A stretch of DNA of 64,000 nt from Chersky-267 sp963744115 (lineage in GTDB: Bacteria; Chloroflexota; Limnocylindria; Limnocylindrales; CSP1-4). Location of the stretch: assembly GCA_963744115.1 (NCBI GenBank), contig CAVUSI010000003.1, forward strand, positions 186,001 to 250,000. The letters run 5' to 3'. Below the pieces are notes generated by a model. It had not been told where the DNA came from. It was given only the letters and a program-made list of their open reading frames with translations, and searched no databases. The translations under genes and the position numbers were made by a program. This document shows, piece after piece, positions 1 through 8,588 of this stretch; position 1 is the first letter of the stretch, and each line of letters starts with the position of its first letter.

Positions 1-893
1 GGTTCGTCGTCCGCGCCAAGGACAAGTCGCTCGTCGGCGATCGCGTCGTCTCGATCGGTGGCCATCCCATCGCGGAGGTCGAGGCGGCGCTGCGCCCGCT
101 CGTCCCTGCCGACAACGAGAGCGGCGAGCTCGACGGCCTGCAGGTGATCTCGACGGTCGAGTACCTCCACGGCCTGGGGATCGTCGACGACCCGGCGAAG
201 CCGGCATTCGTCTTCGCCCGGCCGGACGGGACCGAGGTCACGGTGGACGTCACCCGGTCGGACCTCACCACCTGGGCACTCGGCCTGGACATCGTCGGCG
301 GGCTGCTGGGCGACGCGCCCGAAGCGGTCGCCCGGCGCAAGGAACCGGTCTGGACCCGGCTCGACAAGCCGACGAAGACGTTCGTGATCTCGTACAACGA
401 CTACACGGAGAACGACCTCCCGCCGGCCCTCGCGGCCATGAAGACCGCCCTCGACGACGGTTCGGCGACGCGTGTGCTCCTCGACATGCGCTACATCCGC
501 GGCGGGAACGGCGGCCTGGCGACGCCGCTCATCGACGCGCTCAAGAACGACCCGCGGGTCGACCGTCCCGGCGGTCTGATCGTCATGATCGGCCGCGAGA
601 ACGTCTCGGCGGGGACGGTCGTGGCACGCACCCTCGACACCGAGACCCAGGCCATCCTGGTGGGCGAGATGACCCCGGCACGAGCCGACGGCTTCCTATG
701 CGAGTGCAACGACATCGCCCTCCCGAACATCGGCCTGACGGTCGAGATCCCGACCTACCAGTTCCGCGTCGGGGACAAGCGACTGTCCGTCGAACCCGAC
801 GTGCCGGTCGCGCTGAGCGCCGCCGACTTCTTCGCGGGCAAGGATCCCGCGCTGAAGGTCGCCCTCGCCCTCAAGGATCCTCCGACGCCCTAA
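1..893 (+). CDS. S41-family peptidase-like protein, 5' end outside window
   Basis: The reading frame is open from base 3 and ends at TAA 891-893, so the start lies upstream of the window. The first codons read VGDRVVSIGGHPI, which resembles the ligand-binding part of a PDZ domain. The rest resembles the tail-specific (C-terminal processing) peptidase fold: a strand LLDMRYIRGGNGG, then GRENVSAGTVVA, where the Ser fits the S41 nucleophile position. Secreted S41-like peptidases usually combine these parts in this order. The catalytic Lys was not located with confidence, so this may be an inactive or divergent member. The gene converges on the anti-sigma gene, with about 75 bp between them. Confidence 0.6.
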   Translation, partial: FVVRAKDKSLVGDRVVSIGGHPIAEVEAALRPLVPADNESGELDGLQVISTVEYLHGLGIVDDPAKPAFVFARPDGTEVTVDVTRSDLTTWALGLDIVGGLLGDAPEAVARRKEPVWTRLDKPTKTFVISYNDYTENDLPPALAAMKTALDDGSATRVLLDMRYIRGGNGGLATPLIDALKNDPRVDRPGGLIVMIGRENVSAGTVVARTLDTETQAILVGEMTPARADGFLCECNDIALPNIGLTVEIPTYQFRVGDKRLSVEPDVPVALSAADFFAGKDPALKVALALKDPPTP

Positions 894-967
894 GCCGGTC
901 GGCAAAGCGATCGCTCACGCCCGTCCCGAATGTGCCGAGCCGACCCCGGTCCCTGTGGCTCCGAGCG

Positions 968-2032
968 TCAGGGCTCGAACGTCATGGTCCGGACGATCGG
1001 CATCGCATCGGCCACGAGCCGGTCGAAATCTGCCGGGAGCGGCGCGTCGAGGACGATGGCGACGGTACGGCCCCCGCCGATATCCACGAAGATGTAGCGC
1101 TGACGTTCGGGGCGGTTGGGGCCCCACTCCCATTGATCTGCCGGCTCGCCGCCGGGCACGGCGCCGCGGACCAGGGCGATGTACGGGACCGGGGGTGGCT
1201 GGCGGACACCATGCCCGTCGAGCACGGGACAGTTCTTTGCCCAGGTCGGCTTTACATCGACGTCGACCATGCGCCCGGTCAGGCTGCCGATCGCGACGTC
1301 CGTCGGGGTCGAGGCGTCGACCCCGGGACGGTTCGCGACCCAGGTCGCGAGGGAGTCGGCCGACGAGCCGATCCCGGGCTGAGTCGTGACCTTGCACGCT
1401 GCGTCCTGGATCGCCGGCTCCGGATCCGGGAAGACATAGATGGTCGGCCCGAGGTTGGCGCTACGGAAGCTGCCCTCATTGACAAAGTCGGCCTGTCGCT
1501 CGAGCGCCAGGCCCTTCGAGAGGTCCCACGATTCTGCCCAGCCGGCCGGCACGGCGAACGTGACCGGGTGGGCGAAGAACCTCGACGAGTAGCTGCCAGC
1601 CGCGAGCTCGGCCCCGCACCTGCCGGCGCCTAAGGACGGCTCGACGTCGTACCAGAAGAGGTAGTTGCACCCGGGCTGGCCGGAGTCGAGCGACGGAGCG
1701 AAGGCGCCCTGGTCTGTCGCCGACGGGCTCGGGACGATCGATGGCGACGGCGAGCCCGCTGAAGGCGACGGGGAACTCGCGACGTTCGACGAAAAGGGAC
1801 TGCCCAGCAGGGCGAACCCGACGACTGCGATGACGATCAAGGCCGCGATCCCGAAGCCGATGCGGAACGACCGGTCCGGGGCGTAGAGCGCCCGCTTGAT
1901 GCGCGCGAGGCGCCCCTGATGGACGTGCTCGATGCGGTCGACCACCCCGTCGAATAGCCGTTCCGGCATCTCTGACGCGCCGTCGGCGAGCCAGGCCTCG
2001 AGGACGCGTTCGATGTCGCGTTCGCGCGTCAC
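968..2032 (-). CDS. Membrane-anchored anti-sigma factor-like protein
   Basis: This 354-residue protein has a short cytoplasmic N-terminus (residues 1-57), one transmembrane helix (about 58-77, IGFGIAALIVIAVVGFALLG), a Ser/Pro-rich linker and a large external domain. It overlaps the ECF sigma gene by 4 bp (GTGA), the usual arrangement of a sigma factor and the anti-sigma factor that holds it at the membrane. I see no HXXXCXXC zinc anti-sigma motif in the N-terminal part, so the assignment rests on topology and operon position. The external domain, with several Cys and Trp residues, may be the sensor; its family was not recognised. Confidence 0.65.
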   Translation of the reverse strand: MTRERDIERVLEAWLADGASEMPERLFDGVVDRIEHVHQGRLARIKRALYAPDRSFRIGFGIAALIVIAVVGFALLGSPFSSNVASSPSPSAGSPSPSIVPSPSATDQGAFAPSLDSGQPGCNYLFWYDVEPSLGAGRCGAELAAGSYSSRFFAHPVTFAVPAGWAESWDLSKGLALERQADFVNEGSFRSANLGPTIYVFPDPEPAIQDAACKVTTQPGIGSSADSLATWVANRPGVDASTPTDVAIGSLTGRMVDVDVKPTWAKNCPVLDGHGVRQPPPVPYIALVRGAVPGGEPADQWEWGPNRPERQRYIFVDIGGGRTVAIVLDAPLPADFDRLVADAMPIVRTMTFEP

Positions 2033-2580
2033 GCCGGCTGTCCTCCGATCGCGGTCGCGCGCGCGTCGGCCTCGAGGGCTGCACGCATCGCCCGGTGGGC
2101 ATGGTGAAGTCGGGACCGGACGGTGCCAGCCGGGATGCCCATCACCTCGGCGATCTCGGTCGGTTCCAGGCCGGCATAGTGACGCAGGACCAGGATGGCC
2201 CTCTGTGTCGGTGGCAAGCGGCGGAAGCCGCGCTCCAGCTGATCCCGATCGAGCACACTGAGGAATTCATCGTTGCCGGCCGGTAGGTCCAGCGGGAGCA
2301 GGCGCAGGTTCGCCCCCAGGCGGCGGATCCGTGCCGCCTCGGCGATGCACGATCGAACGACGAGACGGTGCAGCCAGGCGTCGAACCGATCCGGATCGCG
2401 GAGTGCGGGCAGGTCGCGCCAGGCCGTAACCATCGCTTCTTGCACGGCGTCCTCGGCCCGATCGACGTCGCGGAGGATCCGTTGCGCGATCGCGTAGAGG
2501 CGGTCGCCACGGACCCGGATCAGGTCGGCGTACGCTTCCCGATCCCCGTCCTGTGCCGCCACGACCAGATCGCGATCCAC
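2029..2580 (-). CDS. RNA polymerase sigma factor, ECF (sigma-70 family)
   Basis: This 183-residue protein has the two-domain ECF plan. Region 2 (residues about 8-75) includes DRAEDAVQEAMVTAW, the -10 recognition helix region. Region 4 (about 115-170) includes LPPTQRAILVLRHYAGL and the helix-turn-helix EIAEVMGIPAGTVRSRLHHA. It would direct polymerase to promoters of a small regulon, probably including its own. The start is GTG at 2580, with GAGGGG about 10 bases upstream. It is the first gene of a two-gene operon with the anti-sigma gene and is translationally coupled to it through a 4-bp overlap. The SigE-like subgroup was not determined. Confidence 0.88.
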   Translation of the reverse strand: MDRDLVVAAQDGDREAYADLIRVRGDRLYAIAQRILRDVDRAEDAVQEAMVTAWRDLPALRDPDRFDAWLHRLVVRSCIAEAARIRRLGANLRLLPLDLPAGNDEFLSVLDRDQLERGFRRLPPTQRAILVLRHYAGLEPTEIAEVMGIPAGTVRSRLHHAHRAMRAALEADARATAIGGQPA

Positions 2581-2646
2581 CAGCGCCGTCCCCTCGGGGC
2601 ACCCACTCGCGGGCGCCGGACGACCACTATGGGAGGCCGTCGGCCG

Positions 2647-2871
2647 TCAGCGTTCAATCATCGGGTGTGCCGCAACACCGGCCGAGTGCGACCTCCACGC
2701 CAGCGAGCCCAGACCGGCGTCGACGTTCCAAGACGGACCGCCGAATCCGAGGGTGAACTGGCTGAACCCCATCGAGCGGAGCTTCTCCGCGTCCTCCGTG
2801 AGGAACCGATCGAGGTCGTCGGGTTCGACCCCGACGCCCCACTCGATCTCCGTGGGGTCACGTCTCCAGTT
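2647..2871 (-). pseudogene. 3' remnant of an F420-dependent (LLM-class) oxidoreductase
   Basis: Reading the minus strand from about 2871 to the TGA at 2649-2647 gives about 74 codons containing RDPTEIEWGVGVEPDDLDRF, QFTLGFGGPSWNVDAG and LAWR. This order is typical of the C-terminus of luciferase-like F420-dependent oxidoreductases. There is no start codon or N-terminal TIM-barrel portion upstream: the match stops near 2871, where an unrelated plus-strand frame ending in VTELQVPIG (TGA 2960-2962) begins. This is therefore a truncated gene end, probably left by a deletion or insertion. An intact LLM gene lies at 12814-13803. Confidence 0.65.
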
Positions 2872-3156
2872 CGGAGCCGAGCCCGAGCTGGCCCTGCCGC
2901 AGGACTACCTCGTCGTGGACGACGCGGACTTCGTCACCGAGCTTCAGGTCCCGATCGGCTGACCGCGACCCGTCGCGTCGCCCGGCTTGCAAGCCCGTCT
3001 CGAGGTCGCACGTCCGCCGGCGTGGTAGACGACGGCGCCCGGCAGCTCGATTGAACGCTGATCACCCTGACCCTCCCATAGGTGGTCGTACGACACCGCC
3101 GCCGTGTCGTGAAAGGGACGGCGCAAGTGGATCGCCGCCCGGGAGGAGGGATCGAC
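2872..3156. other. Non-coding stretch between gene remnant and TolB-like gene
   Basis: No complete gene is visible. The plus strand holds an open tail of about 30 codons ending at TGA 2960-2962 (DDADFVTELQVPIG at its end) that could be another gene remnant; I cannot assign it. A hairpin ACGACAC (3090-3096) / GTGTCGT (3104-3110) with a 7-base loop sits in the leader of the downstream lipoprotein gene. The strong ribosome site GGGAGGAGGG at 3141-3150 serves the ATG at 3157. Confidence 0.4.
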
Positions 3157-4170
3157 ATGTCTTCCAACAAGTCATCGCGCGTGATGGCAGCGGCGCTTCT
3201 GGCGGTCGCGCTCGTCGGGTGCGCATCCGCCGCGGGTGACGCGACCCCGAGCGGGTCACATTCGACGCTGGTCGTCACGCCGCTGCCATCTCACGCGGCC
3301 CCTCCCGCCGCGGCCACCAGTCCGTCGCCAACGACCGTCGCCTCCGGCGCGGCGGCCAACGAGGGCGTCATCGTGTTCGCAAGCGGACGCGACAACGCCG
3401 GACCTGACCAGGTCTATGCCATGGCGGCCGATGGCTCCAACCAACGGCTACTGACCAAGGACCTCGCCGGGGGCTGGATGCCGAGCATCTCGCCCGATGG
3501 GACCCGGGTGGCGTTCAGCAGTGAGCGTGCCGGCAACGGCATGAACATCTATCAGATGAACCTCGATGGATCCAACGTGAAGGAGATCACCGCCAACGAC
3601 TTCAATTCGTTCCACGCGATCTGGTCGCCGGATAGCAAGACGATCCTGTTCCAGGCCTTTCCCGGAGGCAGCTCACCGAACGGAGGTCTGTATACGGTCG
3701 AGGCCGACGGATCCGGCCTGGCGCGCATCGCGGACGGGGGGATGGCCAGTTGGTCGCCGCTTGGCACACGGATCGCCCTGATGATGTCGGCGAACGGTAG
3801 CGACACCAACGACGAGATCTATGTCATCAACGCCGACGGATCCAGTCGGACTCGCCTGACGAGCGATCCGGGAAGCGATGGCCTCCCCGCCTGGTCGCCC
3901 GATGGGAAACGGATCGCGTTCGGCAGCGACCGTACCGGGGCAGGAGATATCTACGTCATGAACGCCGACGGCTCGAAGGTCCAGAGGCTGACGACGGATC
4001 CGAGCGTTGATGAGTGGCCCACCTGGTCGCCGGACGGAACCAAGATCGCCTTCGGCCGAAAGGCCTCGAACGACGCGAAGGAGGATATCTGGGTCATGAA
4101 CGCCGACGGGACGAACCAGGTCAACCTCACGAACAGCCCGACAGTCAACGAATGGGGCCCATCCTGGTAG
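3157..4170 (+). CDS. TolB-like beta-propeller lipoprotein
   Basis: This 337-residue protein starts at ATG 3157, 7 bases after GGGAGGAGGG; an upstream in-frame ATG lacks such a site. The N-terminus is a lipoprotein signal (AAALLAVALVGC, lipobox LVGC), then a Thr/Pro/Ala linker. Residues about 70-337 are six PD40/WD40-like blades, each with the pattern WSPDGTRIAF...IYVMNADGS. The last residues (NEWGPSW) look like the closing strand of the propeller. TolB-like propellers bind partner proteins or sugars on the cell surface; nothing here identifies the partner. It converges on the XRE-cupin gene with about 130 bp between. Confidence 0.82.
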   Translation: MSSNKSSRVMAAALLAVALVGCASAAGDATPSGSHSTLVVTPLPSHAAPPAAATSPSPTTVASGAAANEGVIVFASGRDNAGPDQVYAMAADGSNQRLLTKDLAGGWMPSISPDGTRVAFSSERAGNGMNIYQMNLDGSNVKEITANDFNSFHAIWSPDSKTILFQAFPGGSSPNGGLYTVEADGSGLARIADGGMASWSPLGTRIALMMSANGSDTNDEIYVINADGSSRTRLTSDPGSDGLPAWSPDGKRIAFGSDRTGAGDIYVMNADGSKVQRLTTDPSVDEWPTWSPDGTKIAFGRKASNDAKEDIWVMNADGTNQVNLTNSPTVNEWGPSW

Positions 4171-4300
4171 GCGCTGGTGACATCCTCGCCGAGGCCCCGG
4201 TCCCGGCCCAGAGACGGAGAGCCGGACTCGTGCCGGCCCTTCGTTCTGTCCAGCCGAGAGCGCGGGTCGGCTCGCTCAAAGCCCGGCGAGGGCCGTCCCT

Positions 4301-4858
4301 TCAGTCCTTGGGTCGGATCCGGATGATCAGCATCGCTGCGTTCGGATCGTCGCCGATGACCTCGCCGTCGTGGGGGATCGTGCCGTCCCAGCGGAGGTAG
4401 TCGCCCGGGCCGACATCGACGACATGGTCGCCCTGGGTCATCCGGAACCGGCCGCGCAGGATGATGTGGTGCTCGTCGCCGGCATGGCTGTGGGTCCCGA
4501 CCCGACTGCCCGTGCCGTTCGAGGTGACTTCCAGGATCGACACGTCGCGCGACGCACGGCCGTCGACGTGCTCGACGCGGCCGAGCTCCGTCATCGTCAC
4601 CGGGCGTTCGGTCGCGCGGACGACGACCGGCTCGGGGAGGTCCTCCATGAAGAACCAGGCGGCCGGGACCTCGACCGCGTCGGCGATCGACACGAGGCAT
4701 TGGAGCGACGGCGAGGCCTTGTCGTTCTCGATCTGCGACAGGTACCCGACGTTCAGCCCGCTCCGCTCGGCGACGTTCGCCAGGGTCAGTCCGCGCTCCA
4801 GCCGCCAGCGCTTGATCTGGACCCCGACGGCCGGTCTGCGCCGCTCCTCGGTCGTCAT
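4301..4858 (-). CDS. XRE-family regulator with C-terminal cupin domain
   Basis: This 185-residue protein has an N-terminal helix-turn-helix (residues about 13-68; LANVAERSGLNVGYLSQIEN is the classic XRE core) and a C-terminal cupin (about 105-180; THSHAGDEHHIILRGRF and GDYLRWDGTIPHDGE carry the His/Glu metal or ligand positions). Such regulators sense a small molecule through the cupin and usually control neighbouring metabolic genes. ATG 4858, preceded by GGAG, is preferred over the ATG 20 codons upstream, which has poor spacing and adds residues outside the domain. It is divergent from the F420-type NADP oxidoreductase gene, which is therefore a likely target. Confidence 0.88.
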   Translation of the reverse strand: MTTEERRRPAVGVQIKRWRLERGLTLANVAERSGLNVGYLSQIENDKASPSLQCLVSIADAVEVPAAWFFMEDLPEPVVVRATERPVTMTELGRVEHVDGRASRDVSILEVTSNGTGSRVGTHSHAGDEHHIILRGRFRMTQGDHVVDVGPGDYLRWDGTIPHDGEVIGDDPNAAMLIIRIRPKD

Positions 4859-4880
4859 GTTGGTTCTCCGCAAACAGGTA

Positions 4881-4953
4881 TTGACACCAGGTAGGGCACG
4901 GACGTATGGTGTGTCCACAACAAATATCGCTTGACAGAGGCAAACTCGTCAAG
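4881..4953 (+). promoter_or_regulatory. Promoter and inverted repeat ahead of the oxidoreductase gene
   Basis: TTGACA (4881-4886) and TATGGT (4905-4910), separated by 18 bases, form a good sigma-70-type promoter facing the gene at 4973. Downstream lies an inverted repeat CTTGAC (4930-4935) / GTCAAG (4948-4953) with a 12-base centre, in the leader of both divergent genes. It could be the operator of the XRE-cupin regulator; this is inferred from position and symmetry only. Confidence 0.5.
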
Positions 4954-4972
4954 CCAGCGGAGGACCGTCGAC

Positions 4973-5623
4973 ATGGACATCGCGATCATCGGGGCCGGCA
5001 ACGTGGGCAAGGCCCTGGCAATCTCATTCAAGCGGGCGGGCCACGATGTCGTGATCGCGTCACGCGATCCGGAGGATGCGGGCAGCGTCGCCGCAGCGAC
5101 CCATTCCCGCGTCGCCAGCTCGAACGCCGTGGCCGTCGCCGGTGCGGACGTCGTCGTGCTCGCGATCCCGTTCTCGAGCGCCCCCGAGGTCGCCGCCGAG
5201 ATCGCCGGGGCCGTCGTCGGGAAGCCGGTGGTGGATGCGACCAACCGGATGTCGTTCGGCGCGAACGGCCCCGATATCGACACCACGACCTCGAACGCCG
5301 AGGAGCTGGCGGCCCTTCTGCCGGGTGCCAAGGTCATCAAGGCGTTCAACACGATCTTCGCCTCCCACCAGAGCGACCCGATCGCCGAGGGCGTCCAGCT
5401 GAGCGGCTTCGTCGCCGGGGACGACGCCGAGGCGAAGGCCACGGTGCTCGAGCTCGTTCGCGAGATCGGCCTTGAGCCGGTCGACGTCGGTCCGCTCGTG
5501 CGCGCGCGGCAGCTCGAGGGGCTCGCCTTCCTCAATATCAGCCTGAACATCGTGAACGGCGGCAGCTGGCAGTCCGGTTGGAAGCTCGTCGGGGCTCCGG
5601 CCACGGCGCCCGTCGCGGCCTGA
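4973..5623 (+). CDS. F420-type NADP oxidoreductase (NADPH-dependent F420 reductase family)
   Basis: This 216-residue Rossmann protein begins MDIAIIGAGNVGKALAISF, the GxGxxG nucleotide-binding turn of the F420_oxidored family, and continues with SRDPED (the region that selects the 2'-phosphate of NADPH) and VVVLAIPF. KVIKAFNTIFA near residue 125 is the conserved central segment. Members reduce F420 with NADPH or act on related substrates; some are simple NADP-binding reductases. The start at ATG 4973 follows GCGGAGG at 4957-4963. A VOC gene begins 5 bp after its stop, so the two form an operon. Confidence 0.8.
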   Translation: MDIAIIGAGNVGKALAISFKRAGHDVVIASRDPEDAGSVAAATHSRVASSNAVAVAGADVVVLAIPFSSAPEVAAEIAGAVVGKPVVDATNRMSFGANGPDIDTTTSNAEELAALLPGAKVIKAFNTIFASHQSDPIAEGVQLSGFVAGDDAEAKATVLELVREIGLEPVDVGPLVRARQLEGLAFLNISLNIVNGGSWQSGWKLVGAPATAPVAA

Positions 5624-5628
5624 TCACG

Positions 5629-6270
5629 ATGGCCGAGTCCACGCCGGCCGTGACGGCGACCGGGACGACCATCCCGGTCGCCCGCCTCAACCACGCGGTG
5701 CTGTACGTCCGCGACGCCACCGTCGCGGCGGACTTCTATCACCGCGTCTTCGGCTTCGAGGTCGTCGAGAACGCCTTCGGCGGCCGAGCGGTCTTCATGC
5801 GCGCGGCGAGCGGTGAGAACCATCACGATCTCGGGCTCTTCTCGGTCGGGCCGGACGCGCCGCGCCCGCCACGGGGCTCGACCGGTCTCTATCACCTGGC
5901 GTGGGAAGTCCCGACGATCGAGGACCTCGCCCATGCCGCGACCGTCCTGTCGGACGCCGGCGCCCTGGGCGGGGCGTCGGATCACGGGGTGTCCAAGTCC
6001 CTCTACGGCTCGGACCCGGACGGGAACGAGTTCGAGATCATGTGGCGCGTCCCACGCGACGCGTGGGGCGAGTTCGAGAACAAGGGCGCGGTGATGCCGC
6101 TCGACCTCGAGGCCGAGCTGCGCCGCTGGGGAGCGTCCGGCATCGGCCCACACGTAGGCCCGCTCGTCCCGATCGCTGAGGCCGCCCGGCTCGAACGCCG
6201 TGGCGGCCTCGACGTTCCCGACGATACACCAGGGCGGATAAGGTCGGTCCGGGCCGATCAGGGCGGATAA
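5629..6270 (+). CDS. VOC-family (glyoxalase/extradiol dioxygenase-like) protein
   Basis: This 213-residue protein has RLNHAVLYVRDATVAADFYH at the N-terminus (first metal-ligand His), a middle GLYHLAWEV (second His) and DPDGNEFEIMW (metal-ligand Glu), so all three positions of a vicinal-oxygen-chelate metal site are present. The family covers ring-cleavage dioxygenases, glyoxalases and isomerases; the substrate is unknown. It follows the NADP oxidoreductase by 5 bp and is probably translated from the same message. The C-terminal tail beyond about residue 165 is long for the family and low in recognisable features. Confidence 0.78.
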   Translation: MAESTPAVTATGTTIPVARLNHAVLYVRDATVAADFYHRVFGFEVVENAFGGRAVFMRAASGENHHDLGLFSVGPDAPRPPRGSTGLYHLAWEVPTIEDLAHAATVLSDAGALGGASDHGVSKSLYGSDPDGNEFEIMWRVPRDAWGEFENKGAVMPLDLEAELRRWGASGIGPHVGPLVPIAEAARLERRGGLDVPDDTPGRIRSVRADQGG

Positions 6271-6285
6271 GGGCGGTCTGGATGG

Positions 6286-6314
6286 TTCAGGTCTCGCGCG
6301 CAAGCCGCTAGACT
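6286..6314 (+). promoter_or_regulatory. Probable promoter of the channel gene
   Basis: TAGACT (6309-6314) is a fair -10 box placed 10 bases before ATG 6325, with a weak TTCAGG (6286-6291) at 17-base spacing. Transcription would begin within a few bases of the start codon, giving a very short or absent leader. Confidence 0.4.
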
Positions 6315-6324
6315 CCGCGTCCTG

Positions 6325-7937
6325 ATGCGTCGTCGCCTGTCCGCGCGCCTGCTGAACTCGCCGATGATCCGGCGGATCCGGTTCTACGCGCGCCGGCTCG
6401 GCGGACAGCTGGACCGGCGGTTCTTCATCACCCTCGTCGAGGGGATCCTGATCATCGTCGCGATCGCGGCGGTCCTGATCACCCTGTTCGAGAAGGACTG
6501 GACGCTCGCTTCACTCGGAGCGTCGTTCTACTGGGGACTGACGACGGTCCTCGGCCAGGGAGACTCGGCGTTCATCACCTCGCCGGCCGGCTGGCTCATC
6601 AGCTGGATGCTGATCCTGTTCGGAGTCGCGCTCTTCGGGACGATCACCGGGGCGCTCATCGCCATCGTCATCGATTTCCTGCTCAAGGAGGGCCAGGGTA
6701 TGGGCGCATCCGGATACGAGGGCCACGTGGTGGTCTGTGGCTGGAACACCACGGCCCGGGACCTGATCAAGGAGCTCCAGACCGACGATTTCAAGGTGAA
6801 GATCGTGGTCATCGCCCCGCTCGACAAGAACCCGGCGGGCGACGGCGTCTACTTCGTCAGAGGCGATCCGACCGAGCCGGCCGACCTCGAGCGGGCCGGA
6901 CTCGCGCAGGCGTCGGCCGCGCTGATCTTCCCGATCGACGACACGAACGACGCGGACATGCGCTCGATCCTGACGGTGATGGCGATCGAGTCGATCGCCC
7001 CGGAGGTGCGGACCGTGGCGGAGGTCAACAACCCGCGCCACGCCGACCACTTCAGGCGGGCCCACGTCGACGAGCTCCTCGTCTCATCGCAGGTCGGCGC
7101 CCGCCTCCTCGCGCGTTCGGCCCTGTATCCCGGACTGACCGAGCTCGTCGCCGACATCGTGTCCGGGGGCGAGGGATCGGAGCTCTACCGGATCGCCATC
7201 CCCGACGACTACCTCGGGCTGTCCGTCGACGAGGTCAGCGCCCGGCTGCGGACCGAGCATCGGGCGACCCTGCTGTCGATCAGCCGGGCCGGCCGAGCCT
7301 ATGTCAACCCGCCGGCCGACTTCCGGATCGCCTCCGGCGACGACGCCGTCGTCGTCGCCGAGTCGCTCGGCACGCTCGCGCCGCTCATCATCCGCCACGA
7401 GGACGGTTCCGCGGCCCCCGTCAATCCGCTCGTCGGGCAGGTCGAGAGCAACGGCACCGGCGGCGACGGGTCGGCCGCGCCGCCGCCGCGCGACCCGCCT
7501 CGCCTACGCCCGTCTCGGCCACGCCAGCCGAGCCCACGCCCGCCGCGGTCGTGTCCCCCGCGTCGCCCAGGCCCGCGGCGGTCGTCTCGCCTGCGGCGCA
7601 GGCGGTCTCGATCGCGCCCGTCGCGCCCGTCGCGGTCGCCGAACCGCCTCCACCGGCGCCCGCTCCGACGACGGTCCCGGTCCCACGCCCCAGGCTCGAG
7701 GCCCGGCCGGTCCCGGCGCTCGTGCAGCGCGCCACCGCGCGCCCCAAGCTGGTCGCCCGGCGGGTCACGCCGATCGCGCCACCGGCCCAGGCATCAGCCG
7801 CGGCTCGCCCGACGGTCCGACCGGCCGCCGTCGAGGCCCCTGCGTCGGCGCCGGAGACGGACGCCGTCCGCTACGTGGCGGACCCTGAGAGCGACGCCCG
7901 GAACGGCAAGCACGGCAAGAAGCACCGGAGCGGCTGA
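6325..7937 (+). CDS. Two-TM ion channel with TrkA-N/TrkA-C domains, frameshifted near the 3' end
   Basis: Residues 35-54 and about 89-118 are transmembrane helices flanking a pore loop whose filter reads TTVLGQGD (73-80) rather than the K+-channel TTVGYGD. A TrkA-N (RCK) domain follows (GHVVVCGWNTTARDLIKEL near 132), then TrkA-C (residues about 285-355). The frame is coherent to about base 7475. From about 7485 the sensible Ala/Pro-rich tail, ending KHGKKHRSG at TGA 7935-7937, lies in a different frame, while the original frame turns Arg-rich and runs into the opposite gene. A one-base loss in the GCC/GCG run near 7475-7495 explains this. The protein would be about 537 residues. Ion selectivity is uncertain given the altered filter. 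Confidence 0.75.
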
Positions 7938-7954
7938 CCCGCTGGTCGGTCCGC

Positions 7955-8578
7955 TCAGACCTCCTTCACGGCGGCGTACCAGACGCGCTCGGCGACCTCG
8001 GTGACGTCGTCGCCGATCCGGGCGAAGCGACGGTACAGCTCGCGCCGGCCCATGACCTCGCGCAGGTCCGAGACCTGGAGCAGAGCCGACATCCCCTGGC
8101 GATAGGCCCGCTCGAGCTGCCGCTGGGCCTTCACGGCTCGATCCGCCGCGTCGGTCGCGGCCTCGCCGTCCGCGTCGGAGGCGCCGAGGTGGTCGAACGC
8201 CGCGGCCAGCTGGCGGACACCCTCGACAAGCAGGCCCGCCATGTCCGCGACCGTCGCATCCGGCGGCATCGCCATGAGCTCGGACTCCCGGACGGCGTCC
8301 TTCGCTCCATTGATGACCGCGTCGAGCCGACCGGACATCACGAACAGGTCCTCGGCCCCGATCGGCGTGATGAACGCCGCCTTGAGCTGGGCCCGGAGCT
8401 CCTTCTTGACCTGATCGGCTCGGTGCTCGGCGTCACGGATCCGATCGCTGGCCGACGCATCCCCACCCGCCCATTCGACCAGCGCGGCCATCCCCTCGAT
8501 CGTGATCGCGGCCTGCGCCCGCAGCGTCCCCAGCACGTCGGGATCCTTCGGCAGGAACCAGCTCATCGTGCCTGGCAT
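7955..8578 (-). CDS. DUF47/PhoU-like phosphate transport accessory protein
   Basis: This 207-residue, mostly helical protein has the DUF47 signature order: an N-terminal helix with AAITIEGMAALVEW, EHRADQVKKELRAQL, the segment FITPIGAEDLFVMSGRLDAVINGAKD, and a C-terminal RIGDDVTEVAERVWYAAVKE. DUF47 proteins are PhoU relatives encoded with Pit transporters and are thought to regulate them. The Pit gene ends... upstream with an 11-bp gap (Pit stop at 8589), so they form one operon. The start at ATG 8578 has GAGG 9 bases upstream; a second ATG four codons later is possible. It is convergent with the channel gene, 17 bp apart. Confidence 0.88.
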   Translation of the reverse strand: MPGTMSWFLPKDPDVLGTLRAQAAITIEGMAALVEWAGGDASASDRIRDAEHRADQVKKELRAQLKAAFITPIGAEDLFVMSGRLDAVINGAKDAVRESELMAMPPDATVADMAGLLVEGVRQLAAAFDHLGASDADGEAATDAADRAVKAQRQLERAYRQGMSALLQVSDLREVMGRRELYRRFARIGDDVTEVAERVWYAAVKEV

Positions 8579-8588
8579 CGGATCGACC

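Noticed and set aside
2866..2962. A second gene remnant, plus strand, ending VTELQVPIG
   Set aside because: Only about 30 codons; it may resemble a GyrI-like domain end but is too short to assign or to call a pseudogene.
7938..8004. Extension of the channel protein to 559 residues
   Set aside because: It follows the wrong frame after 7485, overlaps the DUF47 gene and is Arg/Pro/Ser nonsense.
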